From Paenibacillus nuruki (GTDB taxonomy: Bacteria > Bacillota > Bacilli > Paenibacillales > Paenibacillaceae): a DNA stretch of 64,000 nt. This document shows, piece by piece, positions 52,771 to 62,382 of the stretch (within the stretch, counting starts at the first letter, position 1; each line of letters opens with the position of its first letter). The DNA lies in NCBI RefSeq assembly GCF_001721045.1, contig NZ_MDER01000012.1, forward strand, positions 1-64,000, written 5' to 3'. Both the position numbers and the translations under genes were made by a program. The notes under the pieces were generated by a model. It did not search any database, had not been told where the DNA came from, and saw only the letters and a list, made by a program, of their open reading frames with translations.

Positions 52771-53952
52771 TCACGTATTCAAGATTTTTTCCTGCATCCG
52801 ATACTCTGTCGGGGTCACCATGAATTTTTTACGGAATACTTGTGTAAAATGACCGACATTGGTGTAGCCGATCTGTTCTGCAATATCAGCAAGCTTAAGC
52901 TTGGGATTGTGCAATAGCACTTTGGCTTGTTCCATCCGCAGACAGATCACATAATCTTTGTACCCTTGACCTGTTTTCTGCTTGAACAACTGGCTGAAAT
53001 AAATCGGATTCAGAAATACAACAGCCGCTACCTTTTCTAAAGACAATTCTTCGTTAAAATGAGCGCGAATATACTGTAGCGCCACTTGAATCGCCTGGTC
53101 GCTGCTACTTCCTTCTTCTGACGCATCCATTTGCTGAATTTTCTCTTCACGCAGTCGATTGACTTCAACAGCCACATGTTCAATCTCATGGTGAGGACCC
53201 GAGTGTCTGGTGGAAAAAGGAACTTTCAAATACTTATGCAAATGCCCTTGCAATGGCTCTAACAAATGCTCGATCTGTACATGAGCATGCAAGGTGACTA
53301 AGCCCAGCAGACTATTGCGATCAAAGCTCACGACGAACCCCTGACCTGACTGATCGATCAATTCATTTAATACATTTTCCACGATAAAATGTTCCAGATG
53401 GGTACTGTGCTCATCTTGTTCCATTTTAACCAGAAGCAGATGAAATTCGGGATAATCAGCGATAAAGGTATCCAGACTGATTTTGCCCATACTGAGCCCT
53501 GCCGCTAACCGTTGAAACACTGCTTCTCGTAAGTAATTCAATCCATCTTTGAGCGCTTCTTCTCCTTTGGAGACGACTCTTTCCTGACGGATCTCAATCG
53601 TAAGCGATTCCATAAGTTCAACCAGTTTCTTTTTGCCGATCGGTTTCAGTAGATAATCTCTTGCTCCTAGATGCAATGCTTGTTGCGCATAAGAGAACTC
53701 GGAATGCGCCGAGATAACAATCCATTTCGCTTGAGGCTGACTGTGACGGGAGATACGCATCAATTCGAGACCGTTAATACCGGGCATAAGAATATCGGTC
53801 AGAATAATATCGATCCGATGCTGGCTCATCATCAATACCGCTTCTTCCGCAGAAGATGCTAGATGAACATGATAATTAGGAAAAACACTTTCGATGGTAC
53901 GCTTGATCCCTTCACGGATATAACTTTCATCGTCTGTAATCAGAATGTGCAC
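52771..53952 (-). CDS. YesN-type response regulator with AraC output domain
   Basis: The protein is 393 aa from a GTG at 53952, eight bases after AAAGGAGG; a TTG two codons earlier is too close. The receiver domain has DDE, phosphoacceptor Asp53 in IILTDILMPG and Lys in DYLLKPI. A middle region of about 150 residues is unassigned. The last ~100 residues carry two AraC-type helix-turn-helices (LSLEKVAAVVFLNPIYFSQL; KLADIAEQIGYTNVGHFTQV). Its start overlaps the kinase gene by 26 bases. It is the cognate partner of the upstream sensor and should activate the neighbouring sugar ABC operon. Confidence 0.92.
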   Translation of the reverse strand: MHILITDDESYIREGIKRTIESVFPNYHVHLASSAEEAVLMMSQHRIDIILTDILMPGINGLELMRISRHSQPQAKWIVISAHSEFSYAQQALHLGARDYLLKPIGKKKLVELMESLTIEIRQERVVSKGEEALKDGLNYLREAVFQRLAAGLSMGKISLDTFIADYPEFHLLLVKMEQDEHSTHLEHFIVENVLNELIDQSGQGFVVSFDRNSLLGLVTLHAHVQIEHLLEPLQGHLHKYLKVPFSTRHSGPHHEIEHVAVEVNRLREEKIQQMDASEEGSSSDQAIQVALQYIRAHFNEELSLEKVAAVVFLNPIYFSQLFKQKTGQGYKDYVICLRMEQAKVLLHNPKLKLADIAEQIGYTNVGHFTQVFRKKFMVTPTEYRMQEKILNT

Positions 53953-55804
53953 GAACAATACCTCCTTTATGGATCGAAATAGGTTGATCTGAATATTCAG
54001 ACTCTATCGTCTGCGCAGACAAGGATAGAAGAGAAGATTGATCAGATAACGGTAGCACTAATTTGACCGCTGTCCCTGTTCCAAGAGAACTCTCGATCTG
54101 TATACCATGAGTAATCCCGAACATATGAGACAACCGCTGATGTAGATTTTGCAAGCCAATACTTTTCCGTTCACGATGTACAGGATCGGTTGGACGAAGC
54201 AATGAATCTCTCAGTCGCTCCAAGGTAGACTCATTCATTCCTTTACCATTATCTGAAATAATAATATTGAGGTATTTGCGATCAGGTATCGCTCTCACTC
54301 GTAAAATGCCCGGTCGATCCAAAGCTTCTAGACCGTGTTTGACTGCATTTTCGATAATCGGTTGCAATAACATCTTCGGCACATGCAGATCCATCCACTG
54401 CTCTTCGACATCAATCTCTACACTTAACCGACCATCCAGTCGGATCAGAATAATCGTCAGATAATGATTGATCTGTTCGATCTCTTCTCGTAACGTAACC
54501 AGTGCATGGTCTTCCCAATGACTGCTATAACGGAACATATGCGATAACGATAACACCACATCGCCTAGCTCATCATTTCCTTTTTCATCAAGCATCCAGT
54601 AGATCATATCCAGTGTGTTATAGAGAAAATGAGGATTAACCTGTGATTGAAGCGCATGAAGCTCGGCATTCTTTTCACTGACCGAAGAGACTTTGACCCG
54701 TTCGATCAGTTCTTCGATACGCGCAACCATATGATTGAACGATAATACAAGTGAATTGATTTCTTCGTAAGAGGTAACGGTCACCATGCCACGAAAATTC
54801 CCATTTTCCACTTGCTTCATTTCTCGAATCAATCGCTTGAGTGGCGAAGAGATCGTACGGGAAACGATAAAAGCGATCAGTGCAGAGACCACAATAAGCA
54901 CCGTGACCACAATAAATAGATAACGCTTGGTCTGAGTCAGTTCGACATTGAGATCACGATCTGGTGTGGAGCTGACGATTGTCCAATTGGTGGTACCCAG
55001 CTTGGAAGCGGCAATCAGACGGCTATTATTCTGCTGTACATTGACCTGACCGGGAATCTGAGGAAGTGAAATATGAGGTGGTATCGTTCCAGGCTTACTG
55101 TTCGGTTCTATCGAAGTTGGGATATGTTTGCCATCGCCTGTTACAATATTCACTTCACTATGAGGACCTAATTTCAGATTATTCATTGCTGTTAAAAAAG
55201 TATCTGCTCGTGCTTCGATCAATACAATTCCTATCTGATGTTGCTCGTTGAGATTGAAAATAGGGCGACCGAAAGCAAACACAGGCTGATCTTCCACCTG
55301 ATCGATAATCGAATGAGGAAACACGCCTAGCCATACCATCTGACCGGACGACCCGCTAATCTGCTGATACCATGACGATTTTGTATATTCAGGATCAATC
55401 ACATTCATCGAATTGCTATAATCGTAGATTTTGCCATTTTCACCGATCACATGAATCCCTACTAGATCATCCCGTGAAAAGTAAATCGCACCCATAATCG
55501 TTGTAATGTAATTCTGATTAATGTACTCCACTTGCGGCGAACTTGCTGACTTCTGACCGAGCAGACGCACAATATCTACATTGGCACTAATCGATTTGGA
55601 AAGGCTATCATAACTACCTAGTAGAAGATCAAGCAATCCCACCGTTTGTGATACATTTTTCTGTGCAATCTCGCCTAGCTTTTCATGAAATTGAGTCGTT
55701 GTACGATTATAAAAAAGGATGCTCACTAACAACACAATCCCAGCCATACAGAACAAAAACAAAATAAATAACCGATTATGAATCGAATGTAAGCTTCGTG
55801 ACAC
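53927..55804 (-). CDS. YesM-type sensor histidine kinase
   Basis: The protein is 625 aa from a GTG at 55804, nine bases after AAAGGAG; the reading to 55858 has no site. Two membrane helices (about 12-32 and 295-317) flank a dCache-like extracellular domain of about 260 residues. HAMP follows (SRTISSPLKRLIREM), then the His_kinase domain with His392 in QSQVNPHFLYNTL, and the ATPase domain with PIIENAVKHG and DNGKGM. It is expected to sense an extracellular sugar or its loaded binding protein. It sits between the ABC permease genes and its response regulator, in the same orientation. Confidence 0.93.
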   Translation of the reverse strand: MSRSLHSIHNRLFILFLFCMAGIVLLVSILFYNRTTTQFHEKLGEIAQKNVSQTVGLLDLLLGSYDSLSKSISANVDIVRLLGQKSASSPQVEYINQNYITTIMGAIYFSRDDLVGIHVIGENGKIYDYSNSMNVIDPEYTKSSWYQQISGSSGQMVWLGVFPHSIIDQVEDQPVFAFGRPIFNLNEQHQIGIVLIEARADTFLTAMNNLKLGPHSEVNIVTGDGKHIPTSIEPNSKPGTIPPHISLPQIPGQVNVQQNNSRLIAASKLGTTNWTIVSSTPDRDLNVELTQTKRYLFIVVTVLIVVSALIAFIVSRTISSPLKRLIREMKQVENGNFRGMVTVTSYEEINSLVLSFNHMVARIEELIERVKVSSVSEKNAELHALQSQVNPHFLYNTLDMIYWMLDEKGNDELGDVVLSLSHMFRYSSHWEDHALVTLREEIEQINHYLTIILIRLDGRLSVEIDVEEQWMDLHVPKMLLQPIIENAVKHGLEALDRPGILRVRAIPDRKYLNIIISDNGKGMNESTLERLRDSLLRPTDPVHRERKSIGLQNLHQRLSHMFGITHGIQIESSLGTGTAVKLVLPLSDQSSLLSLSAQTIESEYSDQPISIHKGGIVRAHSDYRR

Positions 55805-55961
55805 GGTGGAATGCTCCTTTCTACAAGGTTCGCTAAAAAGCCAAAGGGCGGTAACCATAAAAAGGATTGGTTCCTCTTCATGATTACCGCCAAGTCCCTA
55901 TACAGAGATAGTACCAATAAAGGTAGCTTCTGGCAAAATAGTTTTGTGTAGCTTTTGGTAA

Positions 55962-56786
55962 TTATCCTTTTACTGCTCCTGCAACCATTCCTTTTGTGAT
56001 ACGTTCAGACAGAATAAAGTAGAAAATAATAACCGGTAACGCACCCATGACAAGAAATGCTCCGATATTTCCGTAATTGACTGAATACTGACTGACAAAG
56101 GTATACACCCCGAACGGCAACGTTTTGAGTTCTTCGGATGAAATAAAGGTCGCCGCTACAATATACTCATTCCAGATATTGATAAAGGTTAGAATACATA
56201 CCGTCATCACAGGCGGCACAGAGATCGGTAAAATAATACTACGGAAAATCCGGTACACACTTGCTCCATCCATAAAAGCAGATTCTTCGATATCCGTCGG
56301 AATAGATCGCATAAATCCACTTAAAATAAATACCGCAATCGGTAAAGCAAACGCTGTGTACGGAATAATAATCGACCAGCGTGTATTAAGCAGGTCTAAG
56401 TTTTTGAAAATAATCATTAGTGGTAATAATGTCGCTTGTAGTGGAATCATCATGCCTAGTAAAAACAGCAACATTACATATTGACCATATTTCCATTTAA
56501 AGCGAGTAATCGCATATGCAGTCATTGAGCTGAAAATAATAACAGCAAACAAACTAATCGCTGTAACGATGACACTGTTGCCTAAATACTTGAGATAGCT
56601 ACCTGAAGTATAAGCATCTGCATAGTTATGCCACTGCGGAATATTCGGAAGAGCGAAAAAGCTACCTCCTAGAATTTCTTCGTTGGTTTTGAGTGAATAC
56701 ATCACTAGCCATAATAGTGGATACAATTGCGTAACGATCAGGATCGCGAAGAGTAGATACACGAACCATTTTTTCACATTATTCAT
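55962..56786 (-). CDS. Carbohydrate ABC transporter permease (MalG/AraQ-like)
   Basis: The protein (274 aa) has six transmembrane helices. The cytoplasmic EAA-type loop is ESAFMDGASVYRIFRSIILP (about 187-206), which docks on the ATPase. It is the second permease of a CUT1-family importer. It lies 16 bases downstream of the first permease gene. No ATPase gene is in this cluster, so a shared MsmX-type ATPase is expected. A GAGGAGGAG site precedes the ATG. Confidence 0.94.
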   Translation of the reverse strand: MNNVKKWFVYLLFAILIVTQLYPLLWLVMYSLKTNEEILGGSFFALPNIPQWHNYADAYTSGSYLKYLGNSVIVTAISLFAVIIFSSMTAYAITRFKWKYGQYVMLLFLLGMMIPLQATLLPLMIIFKNLDLLNTRWSIIIPYTAFALPIAVFILSGFMRSIPTDIEESAFMDGASVYRIFRSIILPISVPPVMTVCILTFINIWNEYIVAATFISSEELKTLPFGVYTFVSQYSVNYGNIGAFLVMGALPVIIFYFILSERITKGMVAGAVKG

Positions 56787-56802
56787 ATCGTGCTCTCCTC
56801 CT

Positions 56803-57693
56803 CTACGTCACTTTACGTTCGATTTTGTTAAATACACCATTGATCACTACGGTGATGACTAGACAGAAAATAACAAGGAATGTCGCTACCGCACTACCAT
56901 ACCCGTACTTCTGAGATAAGAACGACATATTATACATATGTGTCGCTATCGTATCGGTCGCATGTGCAGGACCACCGCCGGTCATAACCATGACTAGCTC
57001 GAAAGCTTGCAGTGAACCGATAAAGGCAAGCACCACCGAGATTTTGAAAATAGGCACTACCATCGGGAATGTAATATAACGGTCTGCTTTGAATCCATCG
57101 GCTCCATCAATTTTGGCAGCTTCATAGATTTCGTCCGGAATATTCTGTACCCCTGTAAATTGGATCAACAGATGGTAACCAAAGTACTGCCACAACGATA
57201 CAAAGTAGATTGCATACATCGCAATCGCAGGCTCCGTCAACCAGCTATGTGTCCAGCTATCCAGACCTAGCTTGATCAATACTCCATTTAACATCCCGCC
57301 CATCGAAGCCGGATTGTAGATCGTTTTCCACAATTGTCCCAAAATAACGTTAGACAAAATAACAGGAACAAAATAGATCGTCACCAAACGATTTCCTTTG
57401 CGAATATAACGATTCAACAAGATAGCGAACAACAAACAAATTGGGATTTCAATAATGGAAAAGACAGCATACATAATCGTACGCTTCACAGACATCCAGA
57501 AGTTAGGATCATCAAACAGTAATGTTTTGAAATTCGCCAGACCGACAAACTTGGCATCTGAAATACCATTCCAGTCCAACATCGCTGTGTAAAAAGAAAC
57601 CAGAATAGGAATAAACACTGTTCCTATGTAAAGGATCAGACAAGGAAGTACAAAAATAGCAATCGTGCGAGCAGGTACTTTTAGTACATTCAT
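56803..57693 (-). CDS. Carbohydrate ABC transporter permease (MalF/LacF-like)
   Basis: The protein (296 aa) has six helices. The EAA loop is YEAAKIDGADGFKADRYITF, followed by the proline-rich turn PMVVPIF. It pairs with the next permease to form the membrane channel of the importer. GGAGGG lies upstream of the ATG. It is 123 bases after the binding-protein gene, with a strong hairpin in between, and 16 bases before the second permease. Confidence 0.94.
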   Translation of the reverse strand: MNVLKVPARTIAIFVLPCLILYIGTVFIPILVSFYTAMLDWNGISDAKFVGLANFKTLLFDDPNFWMSVKRTIMYAVFSIIEIPICLLFAILLNRYIRKGNRLVTIYFVPVILSNVILGQLWKTIYNPASMGGMLNGVLIKLGLDSWTHSWLTEPAIAMYAIYFVSLWQYFGYHLLIQFTGVQNIPDEIYEAAKIDGADGFKADRYITFPMVVPIFKISVVLAFIGSLQAFELVMVMTGGGPAHATDTIATHMYNMSFLSQKYGYGSAVATFLVIFCLVITVVINGVFNKIERKVT

Positions 57694-57752
57694 GGCTTCT
57701 CCCTCCTTCCAACTCTAAAGTTTATTTTCTCTCTTTGGCCTATTCTACTCAT

Positions 57753-57784
57753 AGCGAAGGGGACGCTGTTGACGCCCCCTCGCT
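57753..57784 (-). promoter_or_regulatory. Intergenic hairpin between binding-protein and permease genes
   Basis: On the minus strand AGCGAGGGG and CCCCTTCGCT (with one G-U pair) form a GC-rich stem, not followed by a T run. Such hairpins after binding-protein genes usually stabilise the upstream mRNA or cause partial termination, giving more binding protein than permease. Confidence 0.65.
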
Positions 57785-57816
57785 GCTACATATCACATAT
57801 CTATCTCTAGGTTAGT

Positions 57817-59136
57817 TTAAGGATTCGCTTCAAATGCAGCTTGATGCTCTTGGGCAATTTGTTTTGGATCCACTTGTTGTACAAATAGACTTTGAATACT
57901 GCTTAAATGGACTTGAGATACGGCTGGGTTCATCGTGTTATCGAATGACAAGTCGCCACCTTTTACATTTTTGAACAGATCCAGTACATCAATCGCAAGT
58001 GGAGAATATCCAGCGGCTTTGAAGTCACCGTCTACTTTTTGACCTAGACCGACCGCATTTTTCAATTCGAACGATACTTTAGGCAAGTTCAGTGCAAAGT
58101 AATTTAAGAAATCCTTGGTTTCTTTTAAATGTTCACTGTTCGCAGATACAGCAAATGCACTACCTGGAGCTAACATGAACTCATCTGGATTTCCTTTACC
58201 ATTAACCGTAGGGAATTTGAATACGCTCACGTCTTTACCGATCGTTGAACCGTCGTTAGCGCCCGTTTCCCATGTTCCGATAAAGAACATAGCCGCTTGA
58301 CCTGTACGGAACATGTTACCGCCTGCTGTAGCATCAATCGATGTTGCACCTTCAGGGAAAGCGCCTGCTTGAACTAATTTTTGGAAAGCATCGACAGCCT
58401 CGACGAAGGCAGGATCATTAAATGTTTTTTTGCCATCTGCTACATCTTGCAAGAATCCAGGTCCACCGTTAGTACGAAGCAAGATGTTCATAAATAGGAA
58501 TGACCCTGTCCATGAATCTTTCTCACCGATTGCGATAGGCGTGATACCTGCATCTTTAAGCTTTTTCACATCTGCAAGTAGCTCATCGAATGTCGTTGGC
58601 GGAGCAGCAATGCCTGCTTTGGCGAATAAAGCTTTGTTATAAAAACCAACTTCGATATTATTACCATCTGGAAGTGCATACACATTTCCATCTTTGCTGT
58701 AATAATCAAGCAGTCCTTCTTGATATGTATCTTTTAGACCGCCTTTGTCAACGACATCATTCAATGGAGCAAGCAAGCCTGCATCGATATACGGTTTCAT
58801 CTGAGCCGCTGGATTCACAATCGTGATATCAGGGATTTCTTTAGAAGCCGCTTGAGTTTTAAGTTTTAATTTTTGTTGATCTGTATTTAGCGTATCCAGT
58901 TCGATATCAATATTTGGATGTTCTTTCTCATATTGATCGACGATCTGGTGAATCATTTTGTACGTTGGTGTGGTTGGATCAGGATAAATATTTTGGAACG
59001 TGATTTTTGTTTTGTCCCCACTGTCTCCACTTGCTCCTGAACCGCTTGAACTTGAATCGCTGTTACCACAACCTGCAAGTCCGAACGCCAGTGCACCTGC
59101 TAATAACAGAGCAACTGTTTTGCTTGGCATTTTCAT
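57817..59136 (-). CDS. Extracellular sugar-binding lipoprotein of the ABC importer
   Basis: The protein (439 aa) has a lipoprotein signal peptide ending in LAGCGNS (lipobox Cys23), then a Ser/Gly-rich linker and a family-1 solute-binding fold. Recognisable segments are ITIVNPAAQMKPYIDAGLLAPL, YALPDGNNIEVGFYNKALFAKAG, FRTGQAAMFFIGTWETGA and AVSANSEHLKETKDFLNYF. It captures an oligosaccharide or sugar outside the cell for the two permeases downstream. AAGGGGG precedes the ATG by twelve bases. A cre-like site lies 65 bases upstream of the start. Confidence 0.94.
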   Translation of the reverse strand: MKMPSKTVALLLAGALAFGLAGCGNSDSSSSGSGASGDSGDKTKITFQNIYPDPTTPTYKMIHQIVDQYEKEHPNIDIELDTLNTDQQKLKLKTQAASKEIPDITIVNPAAQMKPYIDAGLLAPLNDVVDKGGLKDTYQEGLLDYYSKDGNVYALPDGNNIEVGFYNKALFAKAGIAAPPTTFDELLADVKKLKDAGITPIAIGEKDSWTGSFLFMNILLRTNGGPGFLQDVADGKKTFNDPAFVEAVDAFQKLVQAGAFPEGATSIDATAGGNMFRTGQAAMFFIGTWETGANDGSTIGKDVSVFKFPTVNGKGNPDEFMLAPGSAFAVSANSEHLKETKDFLNYFALNLPKVSFELKNAVGLGQKVDGDFKAAGYSPLAIDVLDLFKNVKGGDLSFDNTMNPAVSQVHLSSIQSLFVQQVDPKQIAQEHQAAFEANP

Positions 59137-59200
59137 ATCTTTTAATATCCCCCTTATTGGATAATTTGTACAAAACGTACGGTTTATGACTTTATTATGA

Positions 59201-59214
59201 TGTTAGCGCTTACT
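59201..59214 (-). promoter_or_regulatory. Probable CcpA cre site before the sugar ABC operon
   Basis: On the minus strand AGTAAGCGCTAACA matches TGWAANCGNTNWCA at 13 of 14 positions and contains the AGCGCT core. It lies 65 bases upstream of the binding-protein start, as expected for catabolite control of a sugar importer. Confidence 0.6.
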
Positions 59215-59298
59215 TTTAACAATGTGTGAAATTAAGGTTTATAGTTTGTATTTTCAAGGTATTCACTTTTCTTATGTATTTCTTTATTTTGCCAACAT

Positions 59299-59339
59299 CA
59301 AAAAAGCTTCTCTCTTTTGTAATAAGAGGAAGCTTTTAA
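59299..59339 (-). terminator. Terminator of the RhuM-family gene
   Basis: On the minus strand AAAAGCTTCCTCTTA and AAGAGAGAAGCTTTTTT form an imperfect stem followed by a T tract, about ten bases after the stop codon. Confidence 0.85.
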
Positions 59340-59347
59340 AGCTTGTA

Positions 59348-60334
59348 TCATTTAAGTTTTTGTTGTTTAAGAAATTCGTCAAAATCGTCATTTTTTTCTA
59401 TACGTTTTTGATTATATTTTTCATATTCGCTAAGTGCTAGCTTCTCAGCGATTTCTTGAGAAATTTTACCTGCATTCATTAAAATATCTCGTTCATTAAA
59501 TTGTAAAAAAGAATTCAACTTTTCAATCCAATCTTTCATATACATAGGTGCTTTTCGCATAGCTTGATCTTCTGCATAATCGAGATACATCGTAACAATA
59601 CGATTCAAAGATTGAATTTCTTCATTACTCATATAGTTTTTAGCTACTATAATATCACCTTTTCTCACTTTAATGCCTTTCCAGCTCGTTAAGCCCATGT
59701 TATCCTTTTCTGCATCTGCACGTTCTGCGATAAGTTCTGCTGCGGTATGTCCATGGATAGCAAAATGTAGTTTATTTTGTACAGTTGCAAAAAAATCTTG
59801 TGAGACTATCTCTTTAGGATCATAGTCTATAGAAGTCGCATAAATATCTGTAATTTTACGATAAAATCTTTTTTCTGAAGCACGTATATCACGAATACGT
59901 TCCAATAATTCATCAAAATAATCTTTTCCAAAGTTTTTCATTTCTTTAAGTCGTTCATCGTCCATTGCAAATCCTTTGACTAAATATTCATTTAAACGAT
60001 CCGTTGCCCAACGTCTAAATTGTGTTCCTCTATGCGAACGAACACGATATCCAACTGCAATGATAAGTTCAAGATTGTAAAAAGAGACTTCTCGTTCAAC
60101 TTCTCGTACTCCTTCATTTTGAACTATTCGGTTTTTCCGAATAGTTGCTTCTTCTGTTAATTCATTTTCCTCATAGATATTTTTAATATGTTCATTTATA
60201 GTACTAATACTTTTTTGAAATAATTCTGCCATAGCTTTTTGGGTCATCCAAACCGTACCTTGTTCTAATTTCACATCAACTTTTGTATGCCCATCTTCTG
60301 TCTGATATATAAGAATATTTATATTATTTTCCAT
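59348..60334 (-). CDS. RhuM-family protein (virulence RhuM, accessory gene)
   Basis: The protein (328 aa) opens with IYQTEDGHTKVDVKLEQGTVWMTQKAMAELFQ (a helix-turn-helix-like region). Diagnostic segments follow: YNLELIIAVGYRVRSHRG, FRRWATDRLNEYLVKGF, FYRKITDIYATSIDYDP, FFATVQNKLHFAIHGHTAAEL and FNERDILMNAGKIS. This matches the RhuM family, seen mainly on genomic islands beside restriction or toxin-like genes; its biochemical role is unknown. It is more AT-rich than its neighbours and sits alone between two transporter operons, suggesting recent acquisition. No partner gene is present. It is preceded by a weak AAAGGAG site. Confidence 0.9.
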   Translation of the reverse strand: MENNINILIYQTEDGHTKVDVKLEQGTVWMTQKAMAELFQKSISTINEHIKNIYEENELTEEATIRKNRIVQNEGVREVEREVSFYNLELIIAVGYRVRSHRGTQFRRWATDRLNEYLVKGFAMDDERLKEMKNFGKDYFDELLERIRDIRASEKRFYRKITDIYATSIDYDPKEIVSQDFFATVQNKLHFAIHGHTAAELIAERADAEKDNMGLTSWKGIKVRKGDIIVAKNYMSNEEIQSLNRIVTMYLDYAEDQAMRKAPMYMKDWIEKLNSFLQFNERDILMNAGKISQEIAEKLALSEYEKYNQKRIEKNDDFDEFLKQQKLK

Positions 60335-60454
60335 ATATTTAACTCCTTTTAATATGTAAGTTTAAATCCTACTGTTTGGTTTGCTCTTTTTAAATATATC
60401 ACATTCGCAATAAAGTATCTTTATTATATTAACAACTTTTTTACGTTTAAATAA

Positions 60455-60485
60455 TTAAAAAAGCTGCCCTTTAAAGGACAGCTCA
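60455..60485 (-). terminator. Terminator of the potABCD operon
   Basis: On the minus strand GAGCTGTCC and GGGCAGCTTTTTT form the stem with loop TTTAAA, about ten bases after the potD stop. Confidence 0.9.
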
Positions 60486-60493
60486 GGATATCA

Positions 60494-61564
60494 CTACTTA
60501 TTCATTTTAAACTGCAAAAACAACTCATTATAATGTACCAGCATTTTTTTGCCCAGATTATCATACACTTCAAGCTTATCTGTTAGTTCTTGTGGCGGGT
60601 AAAAGCGTTCGTCACTCGAAATGTCTTCCGGCAATAACTTGAGTGCTTTGGCATTCGGTGTAGAATAGCCTACATACTCTGTATTTTGCTCAGCGATTTT
60701 GGGATCTAGCATAAAGTTGATAAATTTGTGTGCGGCATCGACATTGGCGGCTGTTTTGGGAATAACCATATTATCGAACCATAAGTTTGTACCTTCTTTG
60801 GGAACGACAAAATCCAAATCAGCATTCTGATCCATAATCTCAGATGCATCTCCCGAAAAGACTAGACCTGCCGCGGCTTCGTTGTTCGCCAGCAACATTT
60901 TGATCTCATCGCCTACAATCGCTTTGACGTTAGGGGTCAACTTTTTGAGCTTGGTTAATGCTTGTTGTAAATGTTGCTCATTCGTATCATTAAGCGAATA
61001 CCCCAGACTGTTAAGCGACATCCCGATCACTTCACGAGCACCATCCGTTAGCAATACATTATTACGTAGCTTAGTATCCCAGAGATCGTCCCAGCTATCG
61101 AACTTGATCCCTTGGGCTAACTTGGGATTGTAGACAATTCCAACGGTCCCCCAGAAGTAAGGTGCAGAATACTTGTTATTAGGATCGAACGATTGATTCA
61201 TAAATTTAGGATCAATATTTTTCAAATTCGGCAATTTGCTATGATCGAGCGGAATTAATAGGTTTTCTTCACGCATTTTGGAAATCGCATAATCTGACGG
61301 AATCGCTACATCGAATGTCGTTCCGCCTTGCTCAATCTTCGTTAACATCGCTTCATTAGAATCAAACGTCTGATAGATTACGGTAATGCCTGTCTCTTTT
61401 TGAAATTGATCTAGAATATCTGGATCAATATAGTCACCCCAGTTGTAGATCGTGAGCGTATTTCCACTGGAGTAGCCTTCGCTCACATTCAAGCGTGATG
61501 CGGTATACATCAAGATCAGAGCGACCACGATAATACTGAGAAACATCCGTGTAAGAGTCTTCAT
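60494..61564 (-). CDS. potD: Spermidine/putrescine-binding protein PotD
   Basis: The protein (356 aa) has an N-terminal hydrophobic segment (about 8-23) but no lipobox cysteine, so it is either cleaved or held by an uncleaved anchor. The mature part shows polyamine-binding-protein features: LTIYNWGDYIDPDILDQF, DVAIPSDYAISKM, YFWGTVGIVYNP, DGAREVIGMSLNSLGYS and FVVPKEGTNLWFDNMVIP. It delivers spermidine or putrescine to PotBC. Its start overlaps the potC stop by four bases, and AGGAGG precedes the ATG. Confidence 0.94.
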   Translation of the reverse strand: MKTLTRMFLSIIVVALILMYTASRLNVSEGYSSGNTLTIYNWGDYIDPDILDQFQKETGITVIYQTFDSNEAMLTKIEQGGTTFDVAIPSDYAISKMREENLLIPLDHSKLPNLKNIDPKFMNQSFDPNNKYSAPYFWGTVGIVYNPKLAQGIKFDSWDDLWDTKLRNNVLLTDGAREVIGMSLNSLGYSLNDTNEQHLQQALTKLKKLTPNVKAIVGDEIKMLLANNEAAAGLVFSGDASEIMDQNADLDFVVPKEGTNLWFDNMVIPKTAANVDAAHKFINFMLDPKIAEQNTEYVGYSTPNAKALKLLPEDISSDERFYPPQELTDKLEVYDNLGKKMLVHYNELFLQFKMNK

Positions 61565-62382
61565 CTTGGACCTCCTACTGCGATCGGTTCTTCGCGGCGT
61601 GGCTTATTGGTAGCCCGGCGATTGATCATATAATAACCAACCACCAACATCACCGTAAATAAGAAGATCAGCGTAGATAACGCATTGATTGATAACGCAA
61701 CCCCTTGTCTAGCACGAGAATAAATTTCAACCGATAGTGTCGAATATCCATTCCCTGTTACAAAAAAGGTCACAGCAAAATCATCTAACGAATACGTAAA
61801 TGCCATAAAAAATCCTGCAAAAATGCCGGGTTTAATAAATGGCAAAATAACTTTACTTAACACATCACGACGACTTGCTCCTAGATCACGAGCCGCATCA
61901 ATCAAAGAAGGACTCATTTCTTGCAATCTTGGCAGAATCATCAGTACGGTAATCGGAATACTGAATGCGATATGCGAGATCAATACTGAAGCAAATCCTA
62001 ATTTGATCCCAATCATCGTAAACAAGATTAGAAAAGACGCACCAATAATCACATCAGGACTCACAATGAGTACATTATTCAGCGACAACACCGTATCTTT
62101 GAGACGGCGACGACGAATCCGGTCGATTGCTAGTGCCCCGATAATCCCGATCATCGTGGCAATTGTTGAAGATAACAACGCAATCACCAGCGTATTAATG
62201 ACAATAATAATCAATCGTGTATCTTGAAATACTTCGGCATACCATTCCCATGTAAATCCTTCAAATTCATGCATATTACCTGCACTGTTGAACGAGTAAT
62301 ACATTAGATATAGAATCGGTGCATATAATAGAGCAAATACAAAAACAAGATACAGATTACCCCAACCATTTTTATTAGTCAT
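61561..62382 (-). CDS. potC: Spermidine/putrescine ABC permease PotC
   Basis: The protein is 273 aa from the ATG at 62382, six bases after AAGGAGG; the longer reading to 62409 runs into potB. It has six membrane helices and the EAA-type loop [19 protein letters not shown]. Segments YLMYYSFNSAG and GFTWEWYAEVF are typical of PotC. The start overlaps potB by eight bases and the stop overlaps potD by four, giving a tightly coupled operon. Confidence 0.95.
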   Translation of the reverse strand: MTNKNGWGNLYLVFVFALLYAPILYLMYYSFNSAGNMHEFEGFTWEWYAEVFQDTRLIIIVINTLVIALLSSTIATMIGIIGALAIDRIRRRRLKDTVLSLNNVLIVSPDVIIGASFLILFTMIGIKLGFASVLISHIAFSIPITVLMILPRLQEMSPSLIDAARDLGASRRDVLSKVILPFIKPGIFAGFFMAFTYSLDDFAVTFFVTGNGYSTLSVEIYSRARQGVALSINALSTLIFLFTVMLVVGYYMINRRATNKPRREEPIAVGGPR

